Positions 24,095-35,700 of a stretch of DNA of 64,000 bases are shown piece by piece. The stretch comes from Narthecium ossifragum (taxonomy: Eukaryota; Streptophyta; Magnoliopsida; Dioscoreales; Nartheciaceae): NCBI GenBank assembly GCA_963920575.1, contig OY986973.1, forward strand, positions 434,001 to 498,000, given 5' to 3'. The notes below the pieces were generated by a model. It searched no databases. It was not told where the DNA came from and saw nothing but the letters and a program-made list of their open reading frames with translations. Both the position numbers and the translations under genes were made by a program. Within the stretch, counting starts at the first letter, position 1, and every line of letters starts with the position of its first letter.

Positions 24095-25265
24095 TATATA
24101 TGTTGTAGTTTAAATTATAAATTAAAAAGATTGAGACATTAATCAGAATTCTGTCGCGTCATCGGTCATATATGTTTGTGCATCTATGGCATGAGAGCAA
24201 CGCGTGCCTATGTTGTGGAAGCGGGTATATATCTGATAATTTGTGGAAGTCTCAGTATGCAATTATTCGTCTCATGGGGTTTGGATAGCATATTTTATTT
24301 CAAAAAAAAAGATGAAAAAGCGAATTTGTAGAGGGTATAGCTAGGGTGGATGATTCCTCATGCCAGTGCCAGGTGGCACAGGCATATCTAGTTGTGTATA
24401 TATATCCCCTTTGTTGTCAAAGGCCTCCTACTTTGGGTACAGGTGTCATGAAATGTTATGGCTGTGCAAGAATAGCTTTGCAATAGGATCATGCAGCTGG
24501 TCAAGCTCCTCTCGGCCTCTATGTCTTCCATCGAATCGCTCTCGGCGATCTTCTGGAATCTCCCTGTATCCACTTGTTTGTTTTATATTGGAGTGAGCTC
24601 CGGGTCACGGGCATCTTTTGGGTTTAAACTCCCACCATTTTCCATATATTCTAACATAACACCTGACTCATTTCATTTGCCGCAGTACTTTTTACAGGAA
24701 AGCCCTCATATAATCCAAAATTTTGTAACTGACCGATAAATTTGTTTACATATTCACCATCAAATTGACTATGCCCCTACTATATATGGTCACTTTCCGT
24801 GGAATATTTATGAAACATGCTACTTTGACGTACGTTAACATGAGGTGAGGGAGATTTACCTAAATGCCCTCACCTCTCATAAAGAGTATGGTAATTTTCC
24901 CATGCATGGTTACTTTTTTTTTGGGCGTTCTATTGACACCACAAAAACTGCTTGTATCACCACATATTTGCATGCGCGTAATAACCTAAACTGAAAAGTC
25001 TCAAATGGCATTCGAATCGGTTCACAAGTGCTGATTCTTTGAATTCCTATCAGTACTTGTGAACAATGCTATCCGAATTGGTTGATCAATACCGATTCTT
25101 TGAATTTCTATTAGTACTGGTGAACCGATTCGGATGGGAAGGACGCCCATTGATAAGAGCATGCACGCGATGGTGACACCGGCGTCTTCCCACAGCGTCC
25201 CCATCTTTCTCCAAGCTATACAAATCCCCATCCAACCCCGTCCTCAAATATACTACGGGCGTCGC

Positions 25266-27830
25266 TGTGAGGACCCGTACCTCCAACCTGGTCCGATCGC
25301 GTTAGGTCGAGGGTCTGGGTTTGTGGTTTGGCTCGGTTGGCCTCGGGATGCGATCGGTTGATCGCATCGCTGTCTTTGACCCCAGTGGCATTTTGGTAAA
25401 TATGCTCCATGGTTGTCAGTTTCACACCCGCATTGCACACATGGCCTTTGATTGATGTATGTGTTTGATTAGAACCTTTAGGGTGTGTCCGATCGGAAGA
25501 TCGGAGCTCGATCGGGAGAGATCGAATCGGACGGCTGTGATGGATTCCACTTTCTATTTAAACCCCTTTCCTTTCTCTCTCTCTCTTTCTTTCTTCTTCT
25601 CCTGCGTTCTCTTCCTCCTCTCTCTCCTGCGGCTGAGTGCTAGGGCATCGGAGGCGTGGCTTCGAGGAGCGGATTCCGGCGATCGGATGTGGGGGATGCG
25701 TGGAGGAGCTGCCCTATCTCTTCAAGTAGGTGTTTCTACCTCGATCCTTGGATCGGGTTCTCCTATGATATGTTTTATGCCTTTTCGCTGTAGGAATACA
25801 TGTTAGAATGTTGTGTAGCTTGTAGCACTGGTGGTGTGGCTCGTTTTTAGTATTCCTACGTTGCGATTTCGGTATTTTAACGGCTGATTTTCCGTATTCT
25901 CGCCGTTTATCGGTTTTCGGCCATTTTAACCTAAATTGATGATTTAACCGTCGAAAATGTGATCTCTTAGCACCATTGGTTTCCCCATCATCTTTTATGC
26001 ATGCTTGCAAAATTTCATCTAATTCCAACTTGAATTGATTCTTGAAATCCAAGAAATTGGATTTCCGGCACTGTTCTGATGAACTGTGCCTGACGGTCGA
26101 CCGTCGGATCGACCGTCGCATCGTCCGTTGGGCTTTGTCGGGATTTTGGACTCCCACGGTCGATGGATGGATCGACCGCGGGATCTTTGCCTTTTCGCCT
26201 TTTTCCTTACGGTCGACCGTCGGGTCGTCCGTCGCATCGACCGTCAGGCGCTGTTTGGTTTTGGGCTTCCCAGGGTCGATGAGTGGATCGACCGTCGACC
26301 TTTGGTCTTCTTCGCTTTAGTCTCACGGTCGATCGCCGGATCGACCGTGGCATCGTCCGTAGGCTCACGGTCAATCCTTGGATCGACCGTGACATCGTCC
26401 GTGAGCCCTTGGACTTGATTTTCTGGTTTTTCTTGGATGGATTTGATTTGTGATTAACATCTAAACGTGTTGGGATGTATGTATGAGGATTTTATGGGAT
26501 TTTCAAAGAATTTTCACCGGGTTTGAGGATCGATTCGAGTAATGTCATTTTTGGGCAAATTTTTGGTTTTGATTGCATTTAATACATGTTTGATCGTAGT
26601 TAAATGCTTATTTGATTGCCTAACCATTAGCTAGCTATGAGTGCTAGTTAATGTGGAATTGTGGAACCTTAGCCTGATGCCGGCGAGTGCCGAGGGCTAT
26701 TGTATAAATGTGACCAGTTACCTGCGGGGTAACTGTGGAACCTTAGTCTGTCAGGTGCAAGAGAGCACTGAAGACTATTGTATATCTGTATTCATAGCTT
26801 TGCTTAGATGTCTGTTTGGTTAGCATAGATTATTCATATATGAGGCCCTTGCTATGCTTACCCTTTGGCTAGCTGTAAGCTATGCCTGCTCCTGTATGAT
26901 TATTGACATCTTGTTGCATGCTTATATCTTGTTATCTGTGCCTGAGCATTGCATGCATCTTGATTGCATTAGAGGCATTTGAGGTTAGGCGGGCGATGGT
27001 TTGGGTCGCCGATCCGAGACTCTCGGGTAGCTCGGATCTAGCCTTAGGACCGCGGCTGGGTAGCCAGGATTAGGATGTGATTGTTTGATCTGGATCTCGT
27101 GTGATTGAGGATGCACGCTAGTTGACTTGAATCAATGTTTGAGGTTCAGAGGTCGTGTTGTCTTCCTAGACTAAGTGCTAAGGATGCAATCGATGTGTTC
27201 CCGACGTGGTCCCCAGGCAGTGGTAACCCTGCTGGGTAAGGGTGATCCTGCATGGTACTGTTCCCCTGTTAATACTTAGGGTGATCTTGATAACGTGTTC
27301 AAGAGAGAGGTTCATGACAGGAGCCCTTGGGACATCGATGGGTTATGGGACCCGTGGCATCCGTTAGACTTGAGCTGGGAGACAACACTGTTGTTGTTTT
27401 CCTCCCTTCAGTGTGCCGTAGGGTAGAACCCTACTGAGCTTATCGCTCACTCCTACCCGGGCTGCGTTTGCAGGTGCAGGCGCCAGTTCTTCTTCAGTAG
27501 AGTCGGCGGATCAGCTTTGGTGGCGCGACTACATCCAGAGGTGTTTGAGGTTGCTGGAGGACGACTGTTGTACTTTTGGCAGATTTTGTAAATTGTGTAT
27601 ATTTGAGGACTTTTGGGATTATTGTATAATATTCTTTCATTGGAAGATTTGTATCAAATGTTGAATAGTACAACTGATGTTATGTAAATTGAATTTCTGT
27701 TTCACCTCTGAGATATAAATTGTTTAAGTTTTTCTATAATTTCGCTTTGTATCGCGCCACTTGGAGATGAATAGTGTAGGTTTCCCCTCACGTCTCGGCT
27801 CGGATGGGTTTTCTGGGTCGGGGTGTGACA
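25266..27830 (+). mobile_element. Solo LTR of the same retrotransposon family, copy 2 (2565 bp)
   Basis: Starts TGTGAGGACCCGT and ends GGGTCGGGGTGTGACA. It is flanked by the perfect 5-bp target duplication GTCGC (25261-25265, 27831-27835). No internal retrotransposon genes. Shared blocks with copy 1 include GCCGATCCGAGACTC...CGGATCTAGCC (about 27010-27040) and GCAGGTGCAGGCGCCAGTTC (about 27471-27490). A CT-rich stretch with a TATTTAAA-like box at about 25555 could be the element promoter. Confidence 0.87.
26087..26412. repeat. GGTCGACCGT cassette inside solo LTR 2
   Basis: Repeated ACGGTCGACCGTC, GGATCGACCGT and CATCGTCCGT motifs in four imperfect blocks (about 26092-26130, 26157-26185, 26209-26245, 26270-26405) separated by 25-45 bp of TTTT-rich spacer. 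Each motif is partly palindromic (GGTCGACC). Open frames here are artefacts of the repeat. Confidence 0.75.
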
Positions 27831-28289
27831 GTCGCCGACGAGGTTCTTTCTCAATCCGCGCCATCATTTGCTGTCAGAACGACGCTCTAGGGCGGATTCA
27901 GTCTCTAGCATCCCTTGCGATCAACGGTGAACGGTGCCTCCTGACGATCCGACGACGTAGGTGAGAGCTCAAACCCAAAGTGTGAGGCCAAACTTCAGAG
28001 AGTTCTTGTTGCCGTTGAGGAGGGATCGAAGCTCGACGCGGTCGTCGGAGATGCGACAGATGGGGAGGACGCCGGCTGAGGAGAATAGGCACACAATGGC
28101 GACGCCGACCTCCTCTCCTAGGCTCGCTTCCTCATCCACGCCTATAGCCTCGATGCGGATGACTTCGTCCGCCTCCTCTCCCTACGATGCCACCGCCGTT
28201 CCTGAGACCCACCACCATAGCTCACCGCCCACCCTTTTAGCCCGGACGAGATGTAAGAGGAGAATGTCTCAGCTTAAATCGGTGGCATG

Positions 28290-28600
28290 ATACCGACAAA
28301 AAAACAAAAACAACGGTATATAAGTATCAAAACATAGTCAAAACAATCGGTATTAAAATACTGATGAAAAACAACAGAAACGGTATCAAACTACCGAATG
28401 CAAACTTATCCATAAAACGGTACATAAGTACCGAAACATAATCATAAACATCGGTATACAAATACAGATTAACCATAAAAGCAACCGGCATTAGACTACC
28501 GGCATTCGAATACCGTCGGTATAAAACTTCCGATGCATATAAAATTGGATCGGAAGCAAACACCCGAACTTAAATCAAAGCAACCGGGATTAAACTACCG
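28290..28600. repeat. Field of short CGGTAT...TACCG inverted motifs
   Basis: About ten CGGTA or TACCG half-sites alternate every 15-40 bp, many forming small inverted pairs such as CGGTACATAAGTACCG. They lie near the right end of the Mutator-like element and may be subterminal repeats used as transposase binding sites. Confidence 0.55.
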
Positions 28601-28952
28601 TTTCGCATGAAAACAGAGAACAGCTTCGCGCTCCACTCGCTAGAGAACAGCTTCGCGATCCGCTCGCCACCATCGCTCATCGGTTGGAGGGGCGAAGGTC
28701 GTCGGTCTGAGGCGCAACGAAAAGGACGCCCGCTGATGGCCGGTCGGATGTGAAGTTCGCCGAGCTGCTGTTGCCGGTTGCCAACCTACAGCCTTATGAT
28801 GGAGAGAAGCTGTGTGGTGTTAAGGGTAGTTTGGGTAGATTTGTGGTGTGGCTAGTCAAACAATGGGGATTGTAGGTCGGTTGCGGTGTAGCAAGTAAAA
28901 TGTGGTATGAGTAGATGCTTGTGTGGTGTCGATGGAACGCCCCTTTTTTTTT

Positions 28953-29473
28953 ACACCAATTTGATGGCAAAATGTAAATATAGAAATGTAGTGGTGTATA
29001 TGTAAATCAGAATCATTCGATGGCATTTATGTGAACATCCCAAATCTGGTAAGTAATCCCGATAAAAATGACCTTGTTTTGTTGAATATATGAATTATAA
29101 AATAAAAAAATGAAAATTTAATATGTAAATTGTTCAACGAAACATAAGAATCAAGCAATCAATTTATGACCGCAGCGCAGGACTATGACGCAATACATCA
29201 TTAAAAAGAAAAAAAATCAGTCTACAATGTTTAAGAGAAAAGTAGTATTCCATAATTTAATATTCTCAAAGGGGTTTACTTGTAAATAAGTCATCCAAAT
29301 CTCACAAGAATAAAACAGACATGAAAACAGAGTCTCACCCGCTTCCTATTCCTTCACACACTTGCCCACCACGCCCGTGAGAGGGAGAGAGGGAGAGAGA
29401 GAGAGGGAGACAGCGAGAGAGATGGTGGATGGTGGCGCCCCCCACGGCATCCAAGAAGAAGACGACGGCGGAT
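28953..29473. other. Intergenic stretch upstream of the first ALS1 gene
   Basis: AT-rich sequence with no gene. The last part contains a GA microsatellite (about 29382-29420) and grades into the promoter. Confidence 0.4.
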
Positions 29474-29681
29474 CGATATATATATTCTATGGTGTTTTCG
29501 TGATCCAATTATACGACAGTCATCTTTGTTAGGTTTGTACCTGTTGGGTACTTTGTTGGATTCCTCACAACCTCCCCCAGTCTCCACCTCCTCCGCCTCT
29601 CTCTTTCTCTCTCTGGTGGAATCCATCCCACCTGCGATTTTTAAGAAGAGAAGGAGTTCTGAGTGTTTGATTAGAGTGATT

Positions 29682-29714
<33 letters not shown>

Positions 29715-29717
29715 TCC
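29474..29717 (+). promoter_or_regulatory. Candidate core promoter and leader of ALS1 copy 1
   Basis: A TATATATAT run at about 29479-29487 lies some 235 bp upstream of the ATG. The leader is CT-rich, then a GA microsatellite (29683-29710) runs almost to the start codon. The segment CAGTCTCCACCTCCTC (about 29579) is shared with the region upstream of copy 2 (about 41655), so the leader was duplicated with the gene. Confidence 0.4.
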
Positions 29718-32700
29718 ATGGGTCGTAACTATCGGATCAAGACTGCCCCTAGTCATAGGGTTCCGCTCTTGGAGGTGCGTGATAACCCCTGGTTCTTGAT
29801 CTTATCTTCTTGTGTGCTGGCTTCCTTGTGTTGATTCTTTTTGCATTTATCCGAATACCTATATCTGGATTATTTCTCATTTGCTAAGTTTCGACCCATG
29901 TTTCAATGTTATCGATTCTTTGATGCTATTTATCTCGTTCTTGGATTCTTGGTATTGTCAAAAGAAAATGGGTTTCGACTGTTTAGTTTGTACAATTTTA
30001 CAAAGATGTCTTTTGATGTTATATTATCGATAGAAAAGTTCCTGATTTGGCATGTCTCGGCATTCTCGAGGAGCCATCTTGAATCTCGTATTCGTGTCAC
30101 TTCTTTTCTTTAGTTTAAGTCCTGTGATGAAGGACCCATGCTTTGCCTTTTCGAGAAGATGGTCTGGTTTTCTTGTTTACATTCAGCGCATATTTTTCTC
30201 ATCCAAGTACTTATTAGCTTTTTCGTAAATAAGGTGGACGGAACTGATTTGCTACCTCGTTCTTGTTTGTCTCTAGTTCCAGTTTTGATGGGAATTTCTT
30301 TCTATTTTCCCTACCAATCATTGTCGATAGAGAATTTAATTGCAAAGTGGAAAGTACAAATAATCTCTACCTTTTAACGAGATGCTCATTTTTTGTGGAA
30401 GCTTGATGCTCTGGATTTTCTGTCAAGTTTGATATATTGATTCCAAGTTAGAAAGCACGACCATAACCCGCATTGGCTGATTAATGCCATTTACATCTGC
30501 AGGAATCATCTAGTCGTGCTTTGACTGACTTAGAGCATGGCGATGCAGTTCAGGTAACTGTGGTTTTTTCCTTTTCCATTTCTGTTCAATACACAGTGGA
30601 TTCATGACTGATGATGTTATAATGTGATCCTCAGCCAGCAAATGTGGGGTTTTGTAGAGTTATACAGCTGGTAAGTCAAAAAGGTTTCTCATTCTCCACA
30701 GTGATGAAAGGGCAATTTGTTTAAATTCACTGACTTGGCTGTACTTACAGGCAAAACATGATGCTGGCAAATTGATCATTGCTACCATTGCATTGTTGAT
30801 AGCATCCACAACCAGTATTTTGATTGTAGGTATTCCTTTATGCTCTTTGTTAGGCATCTGTTCTTTTCGATGTTAGATTTCAACTAAAAGTCGTGAAAAT
30901 TAAACTATGTGGGTTTTTTCTGACATTGTGGTTGATGTTAATGTTTATTATCTTAAATTTGAAAGCAAAAACTTTTTGAATTTCAATGTATGTTCCTTGT
31001 TAGTGGATTCTCTGGGAGTGGTCTCCTGTAACTTTGATAGTCTCGGTTAAAAATGTTTCCTACCTCATATATGCGTTTATGCGAATATCTAGCTTGTCTA
31101 AGATCAGATTGAATTCCCGATGCATGTGATTATCTAATTAGACTAATTAGTGCATACGGAAAGTGAATGCAGTTGCAATATAGTGAAATGGCCATATAAG
31201 TGGATCATGATAATCATTCTGCGCAAATCTACAAAACATGCACGTGTATCTGTTTTCTTTTTAGAAAAAAGATTTGTGTACATGGCCACGAGCCACGAAT
31301 CGGTAGTGAGATACTGAATCTTTATTCTAGGACTAGATCAATTGATCGGTATCTCACTACTGATACCTACCGATTCGATCGTTGGTACATTCCATCGGTA
31401 GTGAGATACCGATCCATTGATTTAGTCCATCGGTAGTGGTCTACCGATGGACTAGAATAAAGATTCGATATCTCACTACCGATTTGTGGCATGTGCCACT
31501 TGGCCATATACACAAATCACGACTCTTCTTTTTATCTGACAAGTGCACTATGACATTATTGTCCACGATACTCAGTAGTTTATTTGGGCACTCTACATAA
31601 TCTGGTGGCATAACTTCTTTTGATTTAGGATATCATCCTGAAAGTTGTAGCTCTCGTGTGCCTGTTGTTTGGTAACACACAAGAATTTCGTTGTAGGGCA
31701 CATGTATGGAATACTTGAATAGCATACATGTGCCCTACACAAGAATTTCGTTGTAGGGCACATGTATGGAATACTTGAATAGCATACAACTGCACTGAAT
31801 GAAAGAAGGGATGGTCACTTTTTGTGTGTTGAATGGGATTGTGTCTTAAACTTTTCATTTGTTAATTGGAGGGAAAATTGTTTCCTGAAAACAACAAAAG
31901 TCCAGTATTATTGATTATTTGAAGTTCTGCTTCCTTTTTTTGATCTTTTTCCTAACGATTATGACGCAATTGATGTCAATATAGGTGTCTTGCTTGGTTT
32001 TCTCAATTAATTGTGAGTAATCTGTCATGTTTCAGCCAAAGTATGGTGGGATGATTATAGATATTGTTTCCGGAGATTTCAGAGAACCTGAGCAGAAAGC
32101 TAAAGCTCTAAATGAGGTCAAGAACACAATACTGGAAATCGTCCTGATAGTTGTTTTGGGGTATGTTGCAGAAGTGATATGTACTGGTTTTTCATTCTCT
32201 ATGTTCTGACCATTGCCGCAAAATTCTAGTTCTGCTTGCTTCTGAGCAATATTCTCATAAGCTCTCTCTCTATATATGTGTGCCCATGTGTGTGTGTGTG
32301 TGTGTTAAAATATATATCTTTCTCAAACAGCATTCAGTATTCATGCACACACTGACACGCAAGCCAGAGGTGGGTTTTCTTTTTGGCCCTCGCGATGCAT
32401 CATGTTTAAGAACTAAAACTTATTTGTAGTGCCAAGTTCTGGTTTTAGTGTTTCATATGGTCTCTAGTGTTGGATCATTTGCTGGCCTTAGTACAAGGCT
32501 TAAGTTGTAAAAGTTTGAGCTCTGAACTTATTTTGCTATTTTAGCTCGGCTTGCACTGCTTTGCGGGCATGGTTGTTTAATTCTGCCAGTGAAAGGGTTG
32601 TGGCTCGACTGAGGAAGGATTTATTCCACCATCTAGTTAATCAAGTGAGTCAATGCTCTTGATGTCTATTAGATTTTGATATGCTATCACTTTATGACTT

Positions 32701-35700
32701 ATTGGAGTTTGTGTCAGGAAATAGCATTTTATGATGTGACTCGAACTGGGGAGCTGCTTAGTAGACTGTCTGAAGACACACAAATTATTAAAAATGCTGC
32801 AACAACCAATCTGTCAGAGGCCCTCCGTAATCTTGCTACAACACTTATTGGCCTTGGTTTCATGTTTACAACATCATGGAAATTAACATGTTAGTACTTT
32901 CTTTTTGGAATATCTCTGTTTTAAGCGCTACAGTTTTCTAATTGTATTTAAACGTATGTGATTTCAGATCTTTAATCTGTTCCATTGTGGGACACTACAA
33001 GTGAAGTGCGTTCCCCCTTCACCCCAGATAGGATTGCAATCTAGCACATCAACAAATTTAGAAAAAAATATATAAAGGCCTACATCTAACAGTGCATGTT
33101 TAGCTTTTCAGATGCCAGATTTCTCTTGGCAATGGGTCTGTACTACAGATGCAGTCTGTGGAAATTATTTGCCTTAAGGAACGAGCATCCATTTTTAGCT
33201 TTTCAGACCTTATCCCATCAAATCATTAATAGCATGAACCAAGGATTGCCATGCCGGCCGGCACATGTCCGTGCCGGCCGGTATGTACCGGACCGGCAGC
33301 TAGTCAGGACAAAAAACCCCCCCGAATCGGTATGGGGGTGCCGGAGTTGTGCCAGGCGATACATAAGGTATCGTCCGGTACGGAACCGATGTGTACCGGA
33401 TCCGGAGAGGGGAGGAGAGAGCCGGAGGGAAGGAGGAGAAAAACAGAAGAGAGAGCGTGAGGGAATGAGGAGAGAAACAGAGGAGAGGTAGGAGGGGAAG
33501 AAAGAGAGGGGAGGAGAGAGCAGGAGGGAAGGAGGCGGAGAAGAGGAGGAGACGGAGCCGGAGGGGATGAGGAACCGGAACCTGAACCGGAGAAGAGGAG
33601 GAGCCGGAGGCCGAGCGGAGGAGGAGCGGGAGGGGAGGAGCCGCGGCCTCGGGGGAAGGAAAAGTAGGCAGGGACGTACCGGATCTAGAGAGGGGAGGAG
33701 AGAGCGGAGCCGGAGAGGATGAGGAGCCGGAGCCGGAGAAGAGGAGGAGCCGGAGGCCGAGCGGAGGAGGAGCGGGAGGGGAGGAGCTGCGGTCTCGGGG
33801 GAAGGAAAAGTAGCGGGGAAGGAAAAGTAGGAGGGAAGGAGGGAAGAAAAGAGGCCACGGGTGGGAGAAAAAAGAAGGGAGGAGAGAGGTAGCCACGTGG
33901 AGGAAAAAAAAGGAAAGACGTGTTGGGGAGGAAGAGAGAGAGAGGAGAATTGGCAGTTAGATTGGTGGGCCAGCATACAGAGCATGGGATAAGGAGAGAA
34001 AGGTCTTATCGGGTAGTCAGCAAGTCAGAGAATGAAATAGAGAATGGGTGAGTGAGTGCCGATGGGCTAAAAATTGGTATGCTATTTATCATTCGTTTTT
34101 ATTTATCAATGATAAGCCTAATATAGTATGTTATTTATTATTATTATTTATTTAATGATGGTAATTACTAATTTTTTTTATATTTAATCATGATTGTTTT
34201 TAGTATTCTTTTTTATCTAATAATGGTGACTTTCCGATAATTAAATGTATTATATGAAATTTTAAATCTTATGTTAATAATCATTTTAGTTATTATATTA
34301 CTTTTTAATGCTATTTAGTTTTTTATTACTTATTCATGTTAATTTTTGGGTTAATTGCTTATGTTACTTTCTATGTTAATTACTTACGATAGTTTTTATA
34401 TTAAGAGAAAATTTAAAAATAATTTTATAACATTTAAAAATTTGTAATTTTTTTTATAAAATTCTTAGGAAAATTTAAAATTCATAAAAAAATTAAAAAA
34501 AACATTTGCAGAAATCTGTTCATCTTCGTCTGCCCATTCGTACCAGCATGGTCACTATGAAGAGAGATATGATCATGACAGTTATGCTAGGTCCCAGCAT
34601 TCTAGTCACATCGGCCAGCCTCAGTGGCCACAGGAGCCTACCTTCATGCATGGTATTTTTGGAGATACAAGATCATCTACTTCACGTGATAATTTCGGAT
34701 ATTCGTATGACTATCCTAATATAAATCAGTCATACCAATCACATCGGATTGAAGTGCTGACTATACAGGCTCCTGAGACTGTCATTGATTTCAATCATGA
34801 TGTTGCAGAGTATCAGTCGCTCATTAGAGAGTTTGAAGTCTATTATTCTCCTTGTATGACTTTCCCTCAGTATATGCAACACTTGAGTTCTACTAGAAAC
34901 ATTTATCTTAGACCACCGATGACAGATTATGGTTAGTCTGAGAAAGAGCTTGATGTATGCTCATATGAGAGATGTATTGAGTTGTTGATTATGTGTCATG
35001 TATTGTATTATACTACCTTGGTATGTTTTCACTCTACTCTGGTATAGGAGATTATATTTGGCCAATTGGAGATGTTGAATACGAGTGGATTTCACTCATC
35101 TGGACCGGCACGGGGGCGTGCCGGTCCGACACGGCGCGTGCCACTGGCATGGCAATCCTTGGCCTGAACTCTTTAAAGTGCCTTGAAAATGAGGAAAATT
35201 TTCCTTCTAAGAGTAAACTCATTTGGGTATGAGGGGGAGGGAAATTTTCTTTGAGACTGAGAGCATTAGCTGGTAATACGCAGTCGAAGATGTGATTCTC
35301 AATATTAATTCTTTTGGAAGAGGGGAAAAAGAAAATATTGGATCTTCATAAAAGTGAGGATACCAAAAAACATGGGATTTTCATTAGCAAGCTTCACAAG
35401 ACAGATGGAAAATTACTGATAGACATGAACAAAGGCACACTATACTGTTATAATGACAACTGTTCCCTTGGAGAGACGTGATGCCTAAAAGTGTTTACCA
35501 ATGAATAGTTATCATCAACAGGATTAAGGAATTTTTTTGTTCTTTATTTCTTGCTCCCTTAATGCAATGCTTTGGCTTGGTTATTTGTTTTACAGAAACT
35601 GCTATAATTCCTGGTCCTATGTGTCATCTAGCAGCTTTTGAACAGGATGAATGCATCTGGGATTTTACGTAAATATTTTAAGCTAACAATGGTTCTATGT

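Larger units (their letters stand above)
24923..28943. mobile_element. Mutator-like non-autonomous DNA element carrying a nested solo LTR
   Basis: Left end GGGCGTTCTATTGACACCAC and right end read inward GGGGCGTTCCATCGACACCA are inverted repeats with similarity for about 40 bp. Both sides are flanked by exactly nine T (24914-24922, 28944-28952), compatible with the 9-bp target duplication of Mutator-like elements, though poly-T is weak evidence. Without the solo LTR (25266-27830 plus one 5-bp duplication) the element would be about 1.45 kb. Its interior includes related GC-rich segments on each side of the LTR (about 25135-25195 and 28058-28118) and a CGGTA/TACCG repeat field (28290-28600). 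No transposase is seen. Confidence 0.6.

Noticed and set aside
21400..24600. Plant microRNA precursors
   Set aside because: I looked by eye for common conserved mature sequences (miR156, 160, 164, 166, 167, 169, 172, 319, 396) and saw none.
25714..26418. Open frames within solo LTR 2
   Set aside because: Arg/Ser-rich translation of the GGTCGACCGT cassette; no gag or pol similarity.
33218..33985. 255-residue minus-strand open frame in ALS1 intron 7
   Set aside because: Pro/Ser/Leu low-complexity translation of purine-rich GGAGGAG repeats inside the hAT element.
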